Below are positions 34,328 through 42,267 of a stretch of DNA of 64,000 bases, piece after piece (the first letter of the stretch is position 1; each line of letters opens with the position of its first letter). Position numbers and translations under genes: made by a program. The stretch is from assembly GCF_000171235.2 (NCBI RefSeq), contig NZ_ABEA03000120.1:23602-87601 (forward strand), read 5' to 3'. Source of the stretch: Geminisphaera colitermitum TAV2 (lineage in GTDB: Bacteria; Verrucomicrobiota; Verrucomicrobiia; Opitutales; Opitutaceae). The notes beneath the pieces are model-generated. The model searched no databases, had not been told where the DNA came from, and saw nothing but the letters and a program-made list of their open reading frames with translations.

Positions 34328-35244
34328 ATCCGAAACTCCTTTCGTCCGTCTGTGCCGGTGGTGACGGTGCCCTGATCGGCTCGGCGCGCGTGGATCGAAT
34401 CGCAGAGAGGATCGCGCAGGCGGCGAACGATGGCTGCGCCCGTAGCCTCCTGCTTGAACCGGGAGACGAGGTCAGCGCCGACATACTGCGTCGTTACGAC
34501 GACGTGCCGGTGCCAGTTGGCGCGAGTGCGCAGCAGCTTCAGCAGGCGCTGTTCCTTCTTAAAATCGGGCACATCGTTGCCCAAGTCATCAATGATGAGG
34601 ACCGGCACGCTGAACGCCTCCTGCGGCATGGAATCGAGCAGGTCGATGGCTTCGATCAGCATGACGCCGACGCCCTCTTCGCAGAGACGGCGGTAAAGCT
34701 GCCAGCAAACGCGCGTCTTGGCGCTGTCAGTGTCGCCGTGAATGACCAGACCGCGCTTTGGCGCACGGCCTTCGCTGGGGCACCATTGCGCGCCCCAATC
34801 CATAACGCGTTTAAACAGTGTGGCGCTGCCTTTGGCGTTGTCCCAATCTGGCCGGAACTCGGTCGGGCAAATGCGCTCCCAAAGCTCGCGGTTGCGGCGT
34901 GCCGCCTCCTGGTCGATCTTCGCGGCCTCGTAGCAGGCCTCGCAGCAGTTCACGGCAAACCAGCCGGGGGCAAGCCGTGCGTCGATCTGACGCCAGAGTT
35001 GGCTAAGGGGCTTGCCGCACACCTTGCACTTGCCGTCGTAGGGGTGCGGGTGCCCGGTGAAGTCGTCGAGGCCGCGCAAGAGCAGCGCGCCTTGCATTTC
35101 GGAAGCAAGCGGGATTTCGGCGAACGCTGTCGGCCCGCTGTGGCGCGCCGCATCGGATGGCGGCGGCGGTGCGTAGTCGTCGGGCCAGCCCCCGCCGAAC
35201 GGGTTGCCCTCGATGTCTGTCGTATCGGTTTCGGTTGTCTGCAT
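34324..35244 (-). CDS. DnaC-like helicase loader ATPase with variant Walker A
   Basis: The 306-residue protein has a zinc-binding 'KCKVCGKP' and 'NCCEACYEA' N-terminal region, then an AAA+ core with Walker A-like GDTDSAKT, in which the usual Gly before Lys is Ala, and Walker B VLIIDDLG. Sensor-like 'VVVTTQYVGADL' follows. It lies after the initiator gene in the early operon and probably loads the host helicase. The 13-nt motif lies 3 nt before the ATG, and a GTTTAAAC site is at 34809. Confidence 0.82.
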   Translation of the reverse strand: MQTTETDTTDIEGNPFGGGWPDDYAPPPPSDAARHSGPTAFAEIPLASEMQGALLLRGLDDFTGHPHPYDGKCKVCGKPLSQLWRQIDARLAPGWFAVNCCEACYEAAKIDQEAARRNRELWERICPTEFRPDWDNAKGSATLFKRVMDWGAQWCPSEGRAPKRGLVIHGDTDSAKTRVCWQLYRRLCEEGVGVMLIEAIDLLDSMPQEAFSVPVLIIDDLGNDVPDFKKEQRLLKLLRTRANWHRHVVVTTQYVGADLVSRFKQEATGAAIVRRLRDPLCDSIHARRADQGTVTTGTDGRKEFRI

Positions 35245-35277
35245 GTTTGGTCGTTTGCGGTTTTGTTGGTGAGCCGA

Positions 35278-36138
35278 TCAGAAGCCTTTGCTGTGATCGG
35301 AAAGCGGCATTTGGAACGGATTCCCTCCGGGCCGATGGGTTGGCGGTGGCGGCGGGTTGGCACACTTCGCCCACCACTTGGCGAGGGCGGAGGCTGAGAG
35401 CGTCACGTCGGGCATGTGGAGGCGGTAGTTCGCGGCGCGGCGGGCGATTTCGTCGGGTGTCAGGCCGGGGACGACGCGGCGGATGTCGGCAAGGGCGACG
35501 CCCACGGCACGGGCGGCGGGCTTCGTGAGTTGCGCCGGGTCGGAGCCATCGACGGCGGCAAGGGCGTCGAAAAGCGGGTCGCGCTGGCGAGGCTTTGGCG
35601 CGGCTGGCGGCGGTTCGGATTGAGGCAAGGGCAGTTCGTTGCCGGGCGTCTCGGCAATCGGCGCGGCGGCGGATGCCGACGCTCTATCTCCATTCCCTTC
35701 CTTTCCCTGTTCCTTTCCCTTCCTTTCCAGCGACGAACGTTCGTCGAGTGCTCGTCGAACATTCGACGAATCCTCTTTTTCAGGAGGCGAATCAGAGGGA
35801 GCGGCACCGTCAAAGAATGGTTTTATTTTCGATTTTGACGGGCGATCTACGCGCTGATGTTCAGCGAAACTCACGATGCGGCCAGTCGGTCCATGAGACG
35901 AGTGCTCGCGCAGTTCGACGAACCCAATTTTCGAGAGGTCGTCGAGTGCTCGTCGAACATTCGACGAATCCTCGTCGAGTGGTCGCAGAGCGGCGCGAAT
36001 CAGGCGGGCATCGGCGTAAAAATAGCCCTCGTCGTCTGCGTAGTTAAGCAGGCCGATAGCGAGAAGTTTTGATGCGTCAGACTGGCGCACCATGACAGGG
36101 TGTGACCAGAACTCAGGTTTGATGGTGCGGATTCTCAA
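35278..36138 (-). CDS. Phage replication initiator / organiser protein
   Basis: The 286-residue protein begins (TTG start) RIRTIKPEFWSHPVM, then 'LLAIGLLNYADDEGYFYADA', the winged-helix N-terminus of common phage replication proteins. A low-complexity linker containing two copies of SSNVRRALD separates it from a C-terminal DnaD-like domain with 'LTPDEIARRAANYRLHM'. The TTG is preceded by AAGGAAAA. The internal 35-bp DNA repeats make this the likely origin-bearing gene, as with lambda O. Confidence 0.8.
   Translation of the reverse strand: MRIRTIKPEFWSHPVMVRQSDASKLLAIGLLNYADDEGYFYADARLIRAALRPLDEDSSNVRRALDDLSKIGFVELREHSSHGPTGRIVSFAEHQRVDRPSKSKIKPFFDGAAPSDSPPEKEDSSNVRRALDERSSLERKGKEQGKEGNGDRASASAAAPIAETPGNELPLPQSEPPPAAPKPRQRDPLFDALAAVDGSDPAQLTKPAARAVGVALADIRRVVPGLTPDEIARRAANYRLHMPDVTLSASALAKWWAKCANPPPPPTHRPGGNPFQMPLSDHSKGF
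35741..35973. repeat. Direct 35-bp repeats in the initiator gene, putative phage replication origin
   Basis: Copies at 35741-35775 and 35939-35973 are identical over 35 bp and 198 bp apart. Each contains the near-palindrome TCGTCGAA-CA-TTCGACGA. Related half-sites (TTCGACGAA, GTCGAGTGG) lie between and beside them. They encode the duplicated SSNVRRALD peptide. Iterons inside the initiator gene match the lambda O/ori arrangement. Confidence 0.65.
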
Positions 36139-36180
36139 TGAGTGTTTTCCTTTCTGATATACGAACGCCGGTTGGCAGAA

Positions 36181-36447
36181 TCAGGTGTTACGCTCTTCGA
36201 CTTCGGCCTTGATGATGAAACAGTCATCTTTGATGAAACCGCGCACCAGTGTGCCTTTAAGTGCTGTCCGTACAACGGGAGTGAGTGGCACCAGCGCCTC
36301 AACGATCTGGTGGAATTGCTCGAAGCTCGCATCGAACTTTTCGCAAATTGCGGTTTCAATTTCTGACGAATCGGCGTCTTCGCTCAAATTCAGCAGGGCG
36401 CGTGCTAGTTCTTCCACATCCATCCAGTCTATTTTTGTATTTTTCAT
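36181..36447 (-). CDS. Small acidic phage protein
   Basis: The 88-residue acidic protein starts MKNTKIDWMDVEELARALLN. No family was recognised. It lies 42 nt upstream of the replication initiator in the early operon. Confidence 0.6.
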   Translation of the reverse strand: MKNTKIDWMDVEELARALLNLSEDADSSEIETAICEKFDASFEQFHQIVEALVPLTPVVRTALKGTLVRGFIKDDCFIIKAEVEERNT

Positions 36448-36489
36448 TTTTGTATTGGGAAAAAATTGCGTAACCAGACGGTGGCGCGG

Positions 36490-36867
36490 TCACTCCGTGC
36501 CGCGCACCTCGGTGTTACGCTCTTCGAGTCCTTGGCGCTGGCGGTGCAGGGCAAAGACGGCATCGGCGTGCGGATCGTCGCTGGCAGGCGCGTTGCACCG
36601 ATGCGAGTCCTGCACGGCGTAGATCATCTTCCATGCTGGATTTTTCGGATTCACTTTCCCGAGCATTGCGGAGTGGCAGGCGGTGATCGTCGCATCGAGC
36701 AGGTCCATGCGTGAGGCGGCATCTCGGAGACCGAGAATTTCGCATTTGATCTCACGCTCGCTCTCGTCATCGAACGCGCCGACGGCATTGAGCATTTCGT
36801 CTTTTTCGTCCGCCTGAGCCCGGAGCCAAGCGGCCGAACCAAGTGCTAGTTTGTGTGTGTTTTCCAT
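36490..36867 (-). CDS. Phage protein of unknown function
   Basis: The 125-residue protein starts MENTHKLALGSAAWLRAQAD and is mostly helical. The ATG at 36867 was chosen because the upstream extension is Thr-rich low complexity. No recognised family. Confidence 0.55.
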   Translation of the reverse strand: MENTHKLALGSAAWLRAQADEKDEMLNAVGAFDDESEREIKCEILGLRDAASRMDLLDATITACHSAMLGKVNPKNPAWKMIYAVQDSHRCNAPASDDPHADAVFALHRQRQGLEERNTEVRGTE

Positions 36868-36877
36868 ATGTGTGTCC

Positions 36878-37102
36878 TCATAGATTGTTGTCGTCGTAGT
36901 CCCATTGGTCTGCGCTGTCGTCGATTTCGTCACAAAGTCCGCCTGCGAGCACGCCAGCGCACGGCACGTCTCCTAACCGGCATCGGCAGTGTTTTGCCAT
37001 GCTTTCGACCCAAGCCTGATACTCGGGATCATCCGTCATATCGAGAGGCGTCACGTTTTCGCATTTCGGTTTCATGGCATTCAAAAAAGCGTAACAATTC
37101 AC
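36878..37102 (-). CDS. Small acidic Cys-containing protein
   Basis: The 74-residue protein has CRCRLGDVPCAG near residues 39-50 and an acidic C-terminus (EIDDSADQWDYDDNNL). A start at 37075 (MKPKCEN) is also possible. Function unknown. Confidence 0.5.
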   Translation of the reverse strand: MNCYAFLNAMKPKCENVTPLDMTDDPEYQAWVESMAKHCRCRLGDVPCAGVLAGGLCDEIDDSADQWDYDDNNL

Positions 37103-37277
37103 CCCTCCAAACCCTACGGGTTGGAGGCTTTTGGGTTAGAACTCAAAGCTACGCCGCCGGATTGTGTGAGCAGATACTCATGGGCAGCGTATCTGGTGTC
37201 GATTCCCCGGAGGAAATCCACGAGTTTTTGGGCGAGGGGTGGGATTGTATCGTTCATAAATTTTGTATCCAAAAAGT

Positions 37278-37628
37278 CTAACCATGCGACTCGTGCGAGG
37301 CTTCGCCCGCACGGTCTGAGGTGTTCAGCGGAGCGCTCACGCGCCGAGCCTCGAAGGTGCGACGCCGCTCCGCCCGCTTTTCGTTTTTCCATTCGAGCAT
37401 CGTCTTGCCGAAGTGGGCCTCGGCGCATGAGGCGCAAAACCAGACGCCGCAGTATAGGCAGCGATAAGCCAGTTCCAACGCACGGGGCCGGCCACAGGGG
37501 CAATGCACGGTGTGCGCCGAAACAGCCTCCGCCCATTGCGTTTCGAGGGTTTGTTTTTTGGCCGGATCATCGGCCATCGTTATGTATTCGATCTGGGCAG
37601 GCATTTTGAAAATCGCTGAACCATTCAC
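37278..37628 (-). CDS. Small zinc-finger protein
   Basis: The 116-residue protein contains HCPCGRP, 'CLYCGVWFCASC' and a His pair ('AEAHFG'), an apparent treble-clef or RING-like zinc motif. A shorter start at MPAQIEY is possible. It overlaps the next gene by ATGA. Confidence 0.6.
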   Translation of the reverse strand: MNGSAIFKMPAQIEYITMADDPAKKQTLETQWAEAVSAHTVHCPCGRPRALELAYRCLYCGVWFCASCAEAHFGKTMLEWKNEKRAERRRTFEARRVSAPLNTSDRAGEASHESHG

Positions 37629-37909
37629 TCGACGCGACCTGTCGGCGCGTCATTCGGGGTGTCCGAATCGGAATCTTTCTCGCGCTCCATCTGGTCTATA
37701 ACCATTGCCATGCTAATGCTCATGTGACCAAGACACAGCACTACGAGGACGCCGAAGAAGTTGGCTTTTGCGACGATGCCCCCACCAGCCAACACGAAAA
37801 AAGCGTAACCCATAAAGCGGAAGACCGCTTCGCCGAGATAGAGGAACAGGCCCGGCCAACCATTCGCGGGAGGCAACGCCTCTGGCTTTTGTTGTGTTTC
37901 GTTATCCAT
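37625..37909 (-). CDS. Small membrane protein with two hydrophobic segments
   Basis: The 94-residue protein has transmembrane-like segments 'FMGYAFFVLAGGGIVAKA' and 'FFGVLVVLCLGHMSISMAM' and an acidic C-terminus. The ATG at 37909 was chosen because the longer frame overlaps the upstream gene heavily. An early membrane protein could have an exclusion role; this is speculative. Confidence 0.55.
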   Translation of the reverse strand: MDNETQQKPEALPPANGWPGLFLYLGEAVFRFMGYAFFVLAGGGIVAKANFFGVLVVLCLGHMSISMAMVIDQMEREKDSDSDTPNDAPTGRVE

Positions 37910-38288
37910 TGGTGCGTGCCTCCGCTGGTGTGTTAGACTGGAGCCGAGGGGCGCGATACTGGCAGCCAGTGCCGGGGGAAATGGTCCATCCCTCGTAGTC
38001 TCCATTGAGCCACGGGGTCCACCTACCGCTTCCCTCGCGGTAGCGGTATTGGTAGCCGGGCCGGCGCTTCTGGCCGGGCCGAAGCCGAACATACTTGGGC
38101 TTCGCTATTGCCTCACGCTCCCACCTGTCGCACTTGCGCAGCATCGCACGGAGCGTCTTGGTTTCGGCGGCAACGGAGTCGTCGTCATTCATGATAGTCC
38201 AGCGTCGCGGGCCACATGCGACAATGTTGTATCCGCGATAATTGTAGAACCCGCGCTTGATCCTAAAGGGCTTGTGTTTCGTTTTCAT
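37902..38288 (-). CDS. Basic phage protein of unknown function
   Basis: The 128-residue protein begins MKTKHKPFRIKRGFYNYRGY and is rich in Arg, Lys and Tyr. The start at 38288 overlaps the next gene by ATGA. No family was recognised. Confidence 0.6.
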   Translation of the reverse strand: MKTKHKPFRIKRGFYNYRGYNIVACGPRRWTIMNDDDSVAAETKTLRAMLRKCDRWEREAIAKPKYVRLRPGQKRRPGYQYRYREGSGRWTPWLNGDYEGWTISPGTGCQYRAPRLQSNTPAEARTNG

Positions 38289-38989
38289 AAGCCTCCTTTC
38301 TTGGCGGCATCCCATGCTGCCAACGACTCGTTACCGATTGTCACGATCGCCCCTTCATGACGCATGACATTACAAACAAACTTGAGGTCGGATGCCAGCG
38401 CATCACCAGCGGCGGCCAAGGCGGCGACATGGGCGCGGAGGGAAGCCCATTCCTCGTAGATTCGCTTAAGCGCGTCTATAGCACCTTCGCCGCCAAACGC
38501 TCCGTGGCGGTCGATTATGTTCACCATGGCGCCCCATTCATCGCGCAGATTTACATAGTCCGCGCCCATTTCGGCTGGCGTCTTGGCAAACACATCGGCA
38601 GCCCTCATCAAGTCGCCCAAAATGAACTCTGCTTCTTCGGGGCTGAATCCATATTCAGCGATGACAATAGAGGCTTTCGGTGACGCTTCGCCACTCCATG
38701 TATTAGCCTCTCTGGCAAACGGCTCCAATGCCTCCCGCAACTCCGCAACCAGTGCCTCGGCGGCTTCGGCACGGCGCTTCCAGTCGAGCCAACACACGTC
38801 CTTGGTTGCTTGGCAATTCAGCGCCTCGGCAAGTTTGGTGGCACTGTCCGGACCCTCGCTCCATACACAACCAACAAGCAATGCACTGTCAGGGGCGTCG
38901 GGGCTTCCATACCACACGTCGCGGGGCAGGTTTGGAAAAACAAAGTAATATGGCGCGTTTAAACGCTCTGTATTCGTTTTGTCATTCAT
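38285..38989 (-). CDS. Phage protein with helical core
   Basis: The 234-residue protein has a helical middle (RAEAAEALVAELREALEPFA) and a C-terminal helical stretch ending 'LAAWDAAKKGGL'. It carries a GTTTAAAC site at 38957 (Leu-Asn). Overlaps on both sides fit the early operon. No family was recognised. Confidence 0.55.
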   Translation of the reverse strand: MNDKTNTERLNAPYYFVFPNLPRDVWYGSPDAPDSALLVGCVWSEGPDSATKLAEALNCQATKDVCWLDWKRRAEAAEALVAELREALEPFAREANTWSGEASPKASIVIAEYGFSPEEAEFILGDLMRAADVFAKTPAEMGADYVNLRDEWGAMVNIIDRHGAFGGEGAIDALKRIYEEWASLRAHVAALAAAGDALASDLKFVCNVMRHEGAIVTIGNESLAAWDAAKKGGL

Positions 38990-38992
38990 GGC

Positions 38993-39301
38993 TCAGAAGG
39001 GCTTTCCGTTTTGAAGCATTCCGGGGAACGCTGCGGTCACAGCGGGAGGAGCGGGAGGAGCGGGAGGAGCGGGATTTTTGAGCGGCGCGTCGAAGGCGAG
39101 GCGCGAGACCACGGTTTTGTTTGCCGGGTGGATCTCGCAGAGATCGGCAACGGAGTAGCCGTCAATGCCAAAGCCCTTTCTGCTCCGCTTGTGGAACGCG
39201 CCAAGCGCGGCGGCGCCATCGACAGCCCATGCTTCGCTGATCCGGTCCTGCTCAAGTGGCGTGTCGTCCTTGAGCCGATAAGTGATTCGGTATAGTTTCA
39301 T
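38993..39301 (-). CDS. Small phage protein with leader motif at its start
   Basis: The 102-residue protein begins MKLYRITYRLKDDTPLEQDR and ends with a Pro/Ala-rich linker. The 13-nt motif (12 of 13) directly abuts its ATG. Function unknown. Confidence 0.6.
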   Translation of the reverse strand: MKLYRITYRLKDDTPLEQDRISEAWAVDGAAALGAFHKRSRKGFGIDGYSVADLCEIHPANKTVVSRLAFDAPLKNPAPPAPPAPPAVTAAFPGMLQNGKPF

Positions 39302-39326
39302 TGGTCGTTTGCGTATTTATTTTTCA

Positions 39327-39719
39327 CTACAGGGCGATTTCGCGCCCCGTCAGATATTGTGTGACGGCCTGCTGCGCCTGATCGAAGGTGCGGACGACAA
39401 CGGCCTCGTAGCCTTGGCCGCGCAGTGCGGACATGACCTGCTGTTGCTCTTCCCGCACGCGCCCGATAGTCGTCTTGAACTCAAGAAACAGGCCGTGTGC
39501 CTTGCCGCCGCGCGTGATGTTCGGGACGGCAAGGCAGATGTCGGGGATTCCGGCGCGAACGCCTTCCCCCTTCAGAATGGAGCCGGTGACGGCGTTGCGA
39601 GCGCCACCATTCGGCACCGCGAAAAGGAGCCGGGCGTCAGGCACGCCAAGCCCCCTGTGAGCGAGGTTCCACCAAGCGACGAACGCGGCCTGAAGGCGGC
39701 TCTCGATGTGACGTGGCAT
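39327..39719 (-). CDS. VRR-NUC domain nuclease
   Basis: The 130-residue protein shows the VRR-NUC pattern: 'FAVPNGGARNAVTGSILKGE', 'GIPDICLAVPN' and 'GLFLEFKTTIGRVREEQQQV'. These phage nucleases are structure-specific (Holliday-junction type). The ATG at 39719 (MPRHIES) was chosen over the frame start at 39842, which overlaps the next gene. Confidence 0.88.
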   Translation of the reverse strand: MPRHIESRLQAAFVAWWNLAHRGLGVPDARLLFAVPNGGARNAVTGSILKGEGVRAGIPDICLAVPNITRGGKAHGLFLEFKTTIGRVREEQQQVMSALRGQGYEAVVVRTFDQAQQAVTQYLTGREIAL

Positions 39720-39723
39720 GGCG

Positions 39724-39900
39724 TCAGTTCCTTCCTTGCTGCGTGAGGGTCTTGTGAAGGCGTTTGTAGAAACGCTGCTTCTCTTGCTCTGCCTTACGCT
39801 GCCGGACGGTTGCGAGGTGGTCGCCGATGAGCACGCCGCCAATCGTGGAGAGCGTGGCGATGCCCATTGACGCGAGAAGCGATGCGAGTTGGCCGCTCAT
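39724..39900 (-). CDS. Small membrane protein
   Basis: The 58-residue protein starts MSGQLASLLASMGIATLSTI with a transmembrane-like helix and a Lys/Arg/Gln-rich tail. It starts in an ATGA overlap with the RecE-like gene. Function unknown. Confidence 0.55.
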   Translation of the reverse strand: MSGQLASLLASMGIATLSTIGGVLIGDHLATVRQRKAEQEKQRFYKRLHKTLTQQGRN

Positions 39901-40808
39901 GACCACACCTCCGCAACCTGTTCCTTCGCCCGCGAATAATACCACGGCGAAAGGTCGATTTCCTCAAGCTCCAGCGAAGCGTTCGGCCACCAGTTGCGCG
40001 CGTAGCACTTGTCGAGGTCGAGGAGGAGGCGCGAGACCTCATCCTGACCTTGCGCAAGCGCACGATACGACAGACGGCAGACCTTCACGCCGCCCGGCGC
40101 GCATTTCTCGGCAGGCACGAAAAAGAAGTCGCGCACCTCAATGCCGAGCAACGAAAGCACAGCCATGTAGAACGCGGCCTGCCGATGGTAGCCATGCTCC
40201 TCGAAGCCGCGCTGCCAGTTGCCAAAAGCGCTCTCCTCAAGCGTGGCACACGTCTTGATGTCGAGGATGTAGGGACGGCCTTGCGACAACTCGCAGCCCT
40301 CTTCGTTGATCCAGTCTGTGCGGACCTGAAGAGGCGGGCAATGCGGCAAACCTGTCGCCTGCACGCGCCACGAGATTTCCGGCTCGCCCCTCGCCAGAAG
40401 TTGAGCGGCGACGGGATGGGCATGGATGTTCGTGGCCATAGCCTCTACCTCGCGGAGGGCTTGCGCGGTGAGAGTTTCCTTGCCGTCTGCTGACGCGAGG
40501 AATGCCGCGTAAGCTGCCTTGCCCTCTTTGGTGCGGCGGTCGATGCCTTCGGGCTGAATGACGAACTCGCGCTCGAACACCTCGCGTCCCTCAAGGGCCA
40601 GACAATGGAGCGCACGACCAAAGGACTTCGCCTCCGAGTCCTCGTCCCTTAGCGTCTTTGCAATGTAGCGCTGATAGTAAAGCTGCGGACCACCCGGCTT
40701 GCGGGCGAATGGGCGAAGCTTTGACGCAGAGATGGCAACGGTGGCGTGATAATCAGCGGAGGACTCGTCCGTGATCCGCCCCATGCGTGGGGAAGTGACG
40801 TTTATCAT
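39897..40808 (-). CDS. RecE/YqaJ-like PD-(D/E)XK exonuclease
   Basis: The 303-residue protein has 'AKSFGRALHCLALEGREVF', then 'RTDWINEEG' and 'RPYILDIKTCATLEESAF' with the catalytic Asp-Ile-Lys, and 'GYHRQAAFYMAVLSLLG'. This matches the RecE-C/DUF3799 group of 5'-3' exonucleases in phage recombination modules. It overlaps both neighbours by 4 nt and pairs with the annealing-type protein upstream. Confidence 0.85.
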   Translation of the reverse strand: MINVTSPRMGRITDESSADYHATVAISASKLRPFARKPGGPQLYYQRYIAKTLRDEDSEAKSFGRALHCLALEGREVFEREFVIQPEGIDRRTKEGKAAYAAFLASADGKETLTAQALREVEAMATNIHAHPVAAQLLARGEPEISWRVQATGLPHCPPLQVRTDWINEEGCELSQGRPYILDIKTCATLEESAFGNWQRGFEEHGYHRQAAFYMAVLSLLGIEVRDFFFVPAEKCAPGGVKVCRLSYRALAQGQDEVSRLLLDLDKCYARNWWPNASLELEEIDLSPWYYSRAKEQVAEVWS

Positions 40809-41026
40809 TTTGCACCGCCTTTCTTCGTGGCCTTCGCCGGGCCGCGTTCCTTCAGATTCAGGCGGGAAACGGTGTCGCTACCGAAAACGCGCTCCAAGCG
40901 CGACAAGGGCGTGACTACGCCGCCAAGACGGGCGGCTTGCGTCGAGGCAAAATCGTAGTCCGCCGTCCAAAAACCGCCCAGCACATGGTTTGTGCCGGGC
41001 TTGATGACGACGTATTGGCGCTTCAC
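40805..41026 (-). CDS. Small basic protein in the recombination module
   Basis: The 73-residue protein (GTG start) begins KRQYVVIKPGTNHVLGGF and ends in a Lys-rich tail. Its start and stop overlap both neighbours. Function unknown. Confidence 0.55.
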   Translation of the reverse strand: MKRQYVVIKPGTNHVLGGFWTADYDFASTQAARLGGVVTPLSRLERVFGSDTVSRLNLKERGPAKATKKGGAK

Positions 41027-42264
41027 TTACGACCTCCCTTTTTCAAAAGAGGGGCGGTGAAGGTGGCGTTGTCACGCACGTCCACGTAGCCGGACTTCGC
41101 GAGCACCGGGGCGGTGAAGGTGGCGTTGGCACCCACGTCCACGTAGCCGGACACTTCCGCGAGCACCGGGGCGGTGAAGGTGGCGTTGGCACGCACGACC
41201 ACGGAGCCGGACTTCGCGAGCACCGGGGCGGTGAAGGTGGCGTTGGCACCCACGTCCACGTAGCCGGACACTTCCGCGAGCACCGGGGCGGTGAAGGTGG
41301 CGTTGGCACGCACGTCCACGTAGCCGGACACTTCCGCGAGCACCGGGGCGGTGAAGGTGGCGTTGTCACCCACGACCACGGAGCCGGACTTCGCGAGCAC
41401 CGGGGCGGTGAAGGTGGCGTTGTCACGCACGTCCACGTAGCCGGACACTTCCGCGAGCACCGGGGCGGTGAAGGTGGCGTTGGCACGCACGTCCACGTAG
41501 CCGGACACTTCCGCGAGCACCGGGGCGGTGAAGGTGGCGTTGGCACGCACGTCCACGTAGCCGGACACTTCCGCGAGCACCGGGGCGGTGAAGGTGGCGT
41601 TGGCACGCACGTCCACGTAGCCGGACACTTCCGCGAGCACCGGGGCGGTGAAGGTGGCGTTGTCACGCACGTCCACGTAGCCGGACACTTCCGCGAGCAC
41701 CGGGGCGGTGAAGGTGGCGTTGGCACCCACGTCCACGTAGCCGGACACTTCCGCCAAATTCGGCGCATCAATTTTCACGCCTTCCGCCACGGCAAAACTA
41801 CCGTCAATCTTCGTGATGGCCGGATGAAGCGAGCGGATCGGCTTTTGCGCATCGGCGTAAAGCGAGGTTTTAACAAGCTTTTCAATGACGCGCTTCGGCG
41901 TGTCAGGATGATGGAGCACGCGCCAGCGCACGTCCGCGTATTCCTCGCCGGCGAAATACCCGCCGTCGAATAGCATTCGCTCCGCGTGCTCCTTCGGATC
42001 GGCGAGCAGTTTGGCAAGGTTGGTGTAGTGCTCCTCAATTACCTTTGCCTGCCGCTCGTTCGTATGGTCGCGTGCGATGCGACCAAGGCCGGGGATACTG
42101 CCCTCGCAGTCCCATTCGGCCTCGACAAAAAATGCGCCGCGAAAGTCAGCCATCTGGTCATTTTCGCGCCAGAGGGCGGCGGCAACCGCGCCGGAGTGAG
42201 AGTTTGCCGCAATGTGTGCCTTTGCACCGTCGCGACGGACAACGATGGAATGGAAGTCGCACAT
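41023..42264 (-). CDS. Phage protein with 12 tandem 19-20-residue beta-helix-like repeats
   Basis: The 413-residue protein has a non-repetitive N-terminus (about 165 residues, MCDFHSIVVRRDGAKAHIAA) and then 12 units built on VLAEVSGYVDVRANATFTAP, with a shorter VLAKSGSVVV variant. Regular Val/Gly/Asn/Ala spacing suggests a beta-solenoid. The DNA repeat is nearly perfect, so copy number may vary. It lies between annealing-type and exonuclease genes, but its role is unknown. Confidence 0.75.
   Translation of the reverse strand: MCDFHSIVVRRDGAKAHIAANSHSGAVAAALWRENDQMADFRGAFFVEAEWDCEGSIPGLGRIARDHTNERQAKVIEEHYTNLAKLLADPKEHAERMLFDGGYFAGEEYADVRWRVLHHPDTPKRVIEKLVKTSLYADAQKPIRSLHPAITKIDGSFAVAEGVKIDAPNLAEVSGYVDVGANATFTAPVLAEVSGYVDVRDNATFTAPVLAEVSGYVDVRANATFTAPVLAEVSGYVDVRANATFTAPVLAEVSGYVDVRANATFTAPVLAEVSGYVDVRDNATFTAPVLAKSGSVVVGDNATFTAPVLAEVSGYVDVRANATFTAPVLAEVSGYVDVGANATFTAPVLAKSGSVVVRANATFTAPVLAEVSGYVDVGANATFTAPVLAKSGYVDVRDNATFTAPLLKKGGRK
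41051..41752. repeat. 60-bp (and 57-bp) tandem coding repeats
   Basis: Twelve adjacent units of 57-60 bp sharing GGGGCGGTGAAGGTGGCGTT lie back to back with no spacers. Unit differences are mainly at one Arg/Gly and one Ala/Asp codon and in the shorter variant. This is a minisatellite within a gene, not a CRISPR. Confidence 0.92.
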
Positions 42265-42267
42265 GGC

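Noticed and set aside
41051..41752. CRISPR-like regular repeats
   Set aside because: Units are 57-60 bp and directly adjacent with no unique spacers, and they are translated in frame as a solenoid-like repeat.
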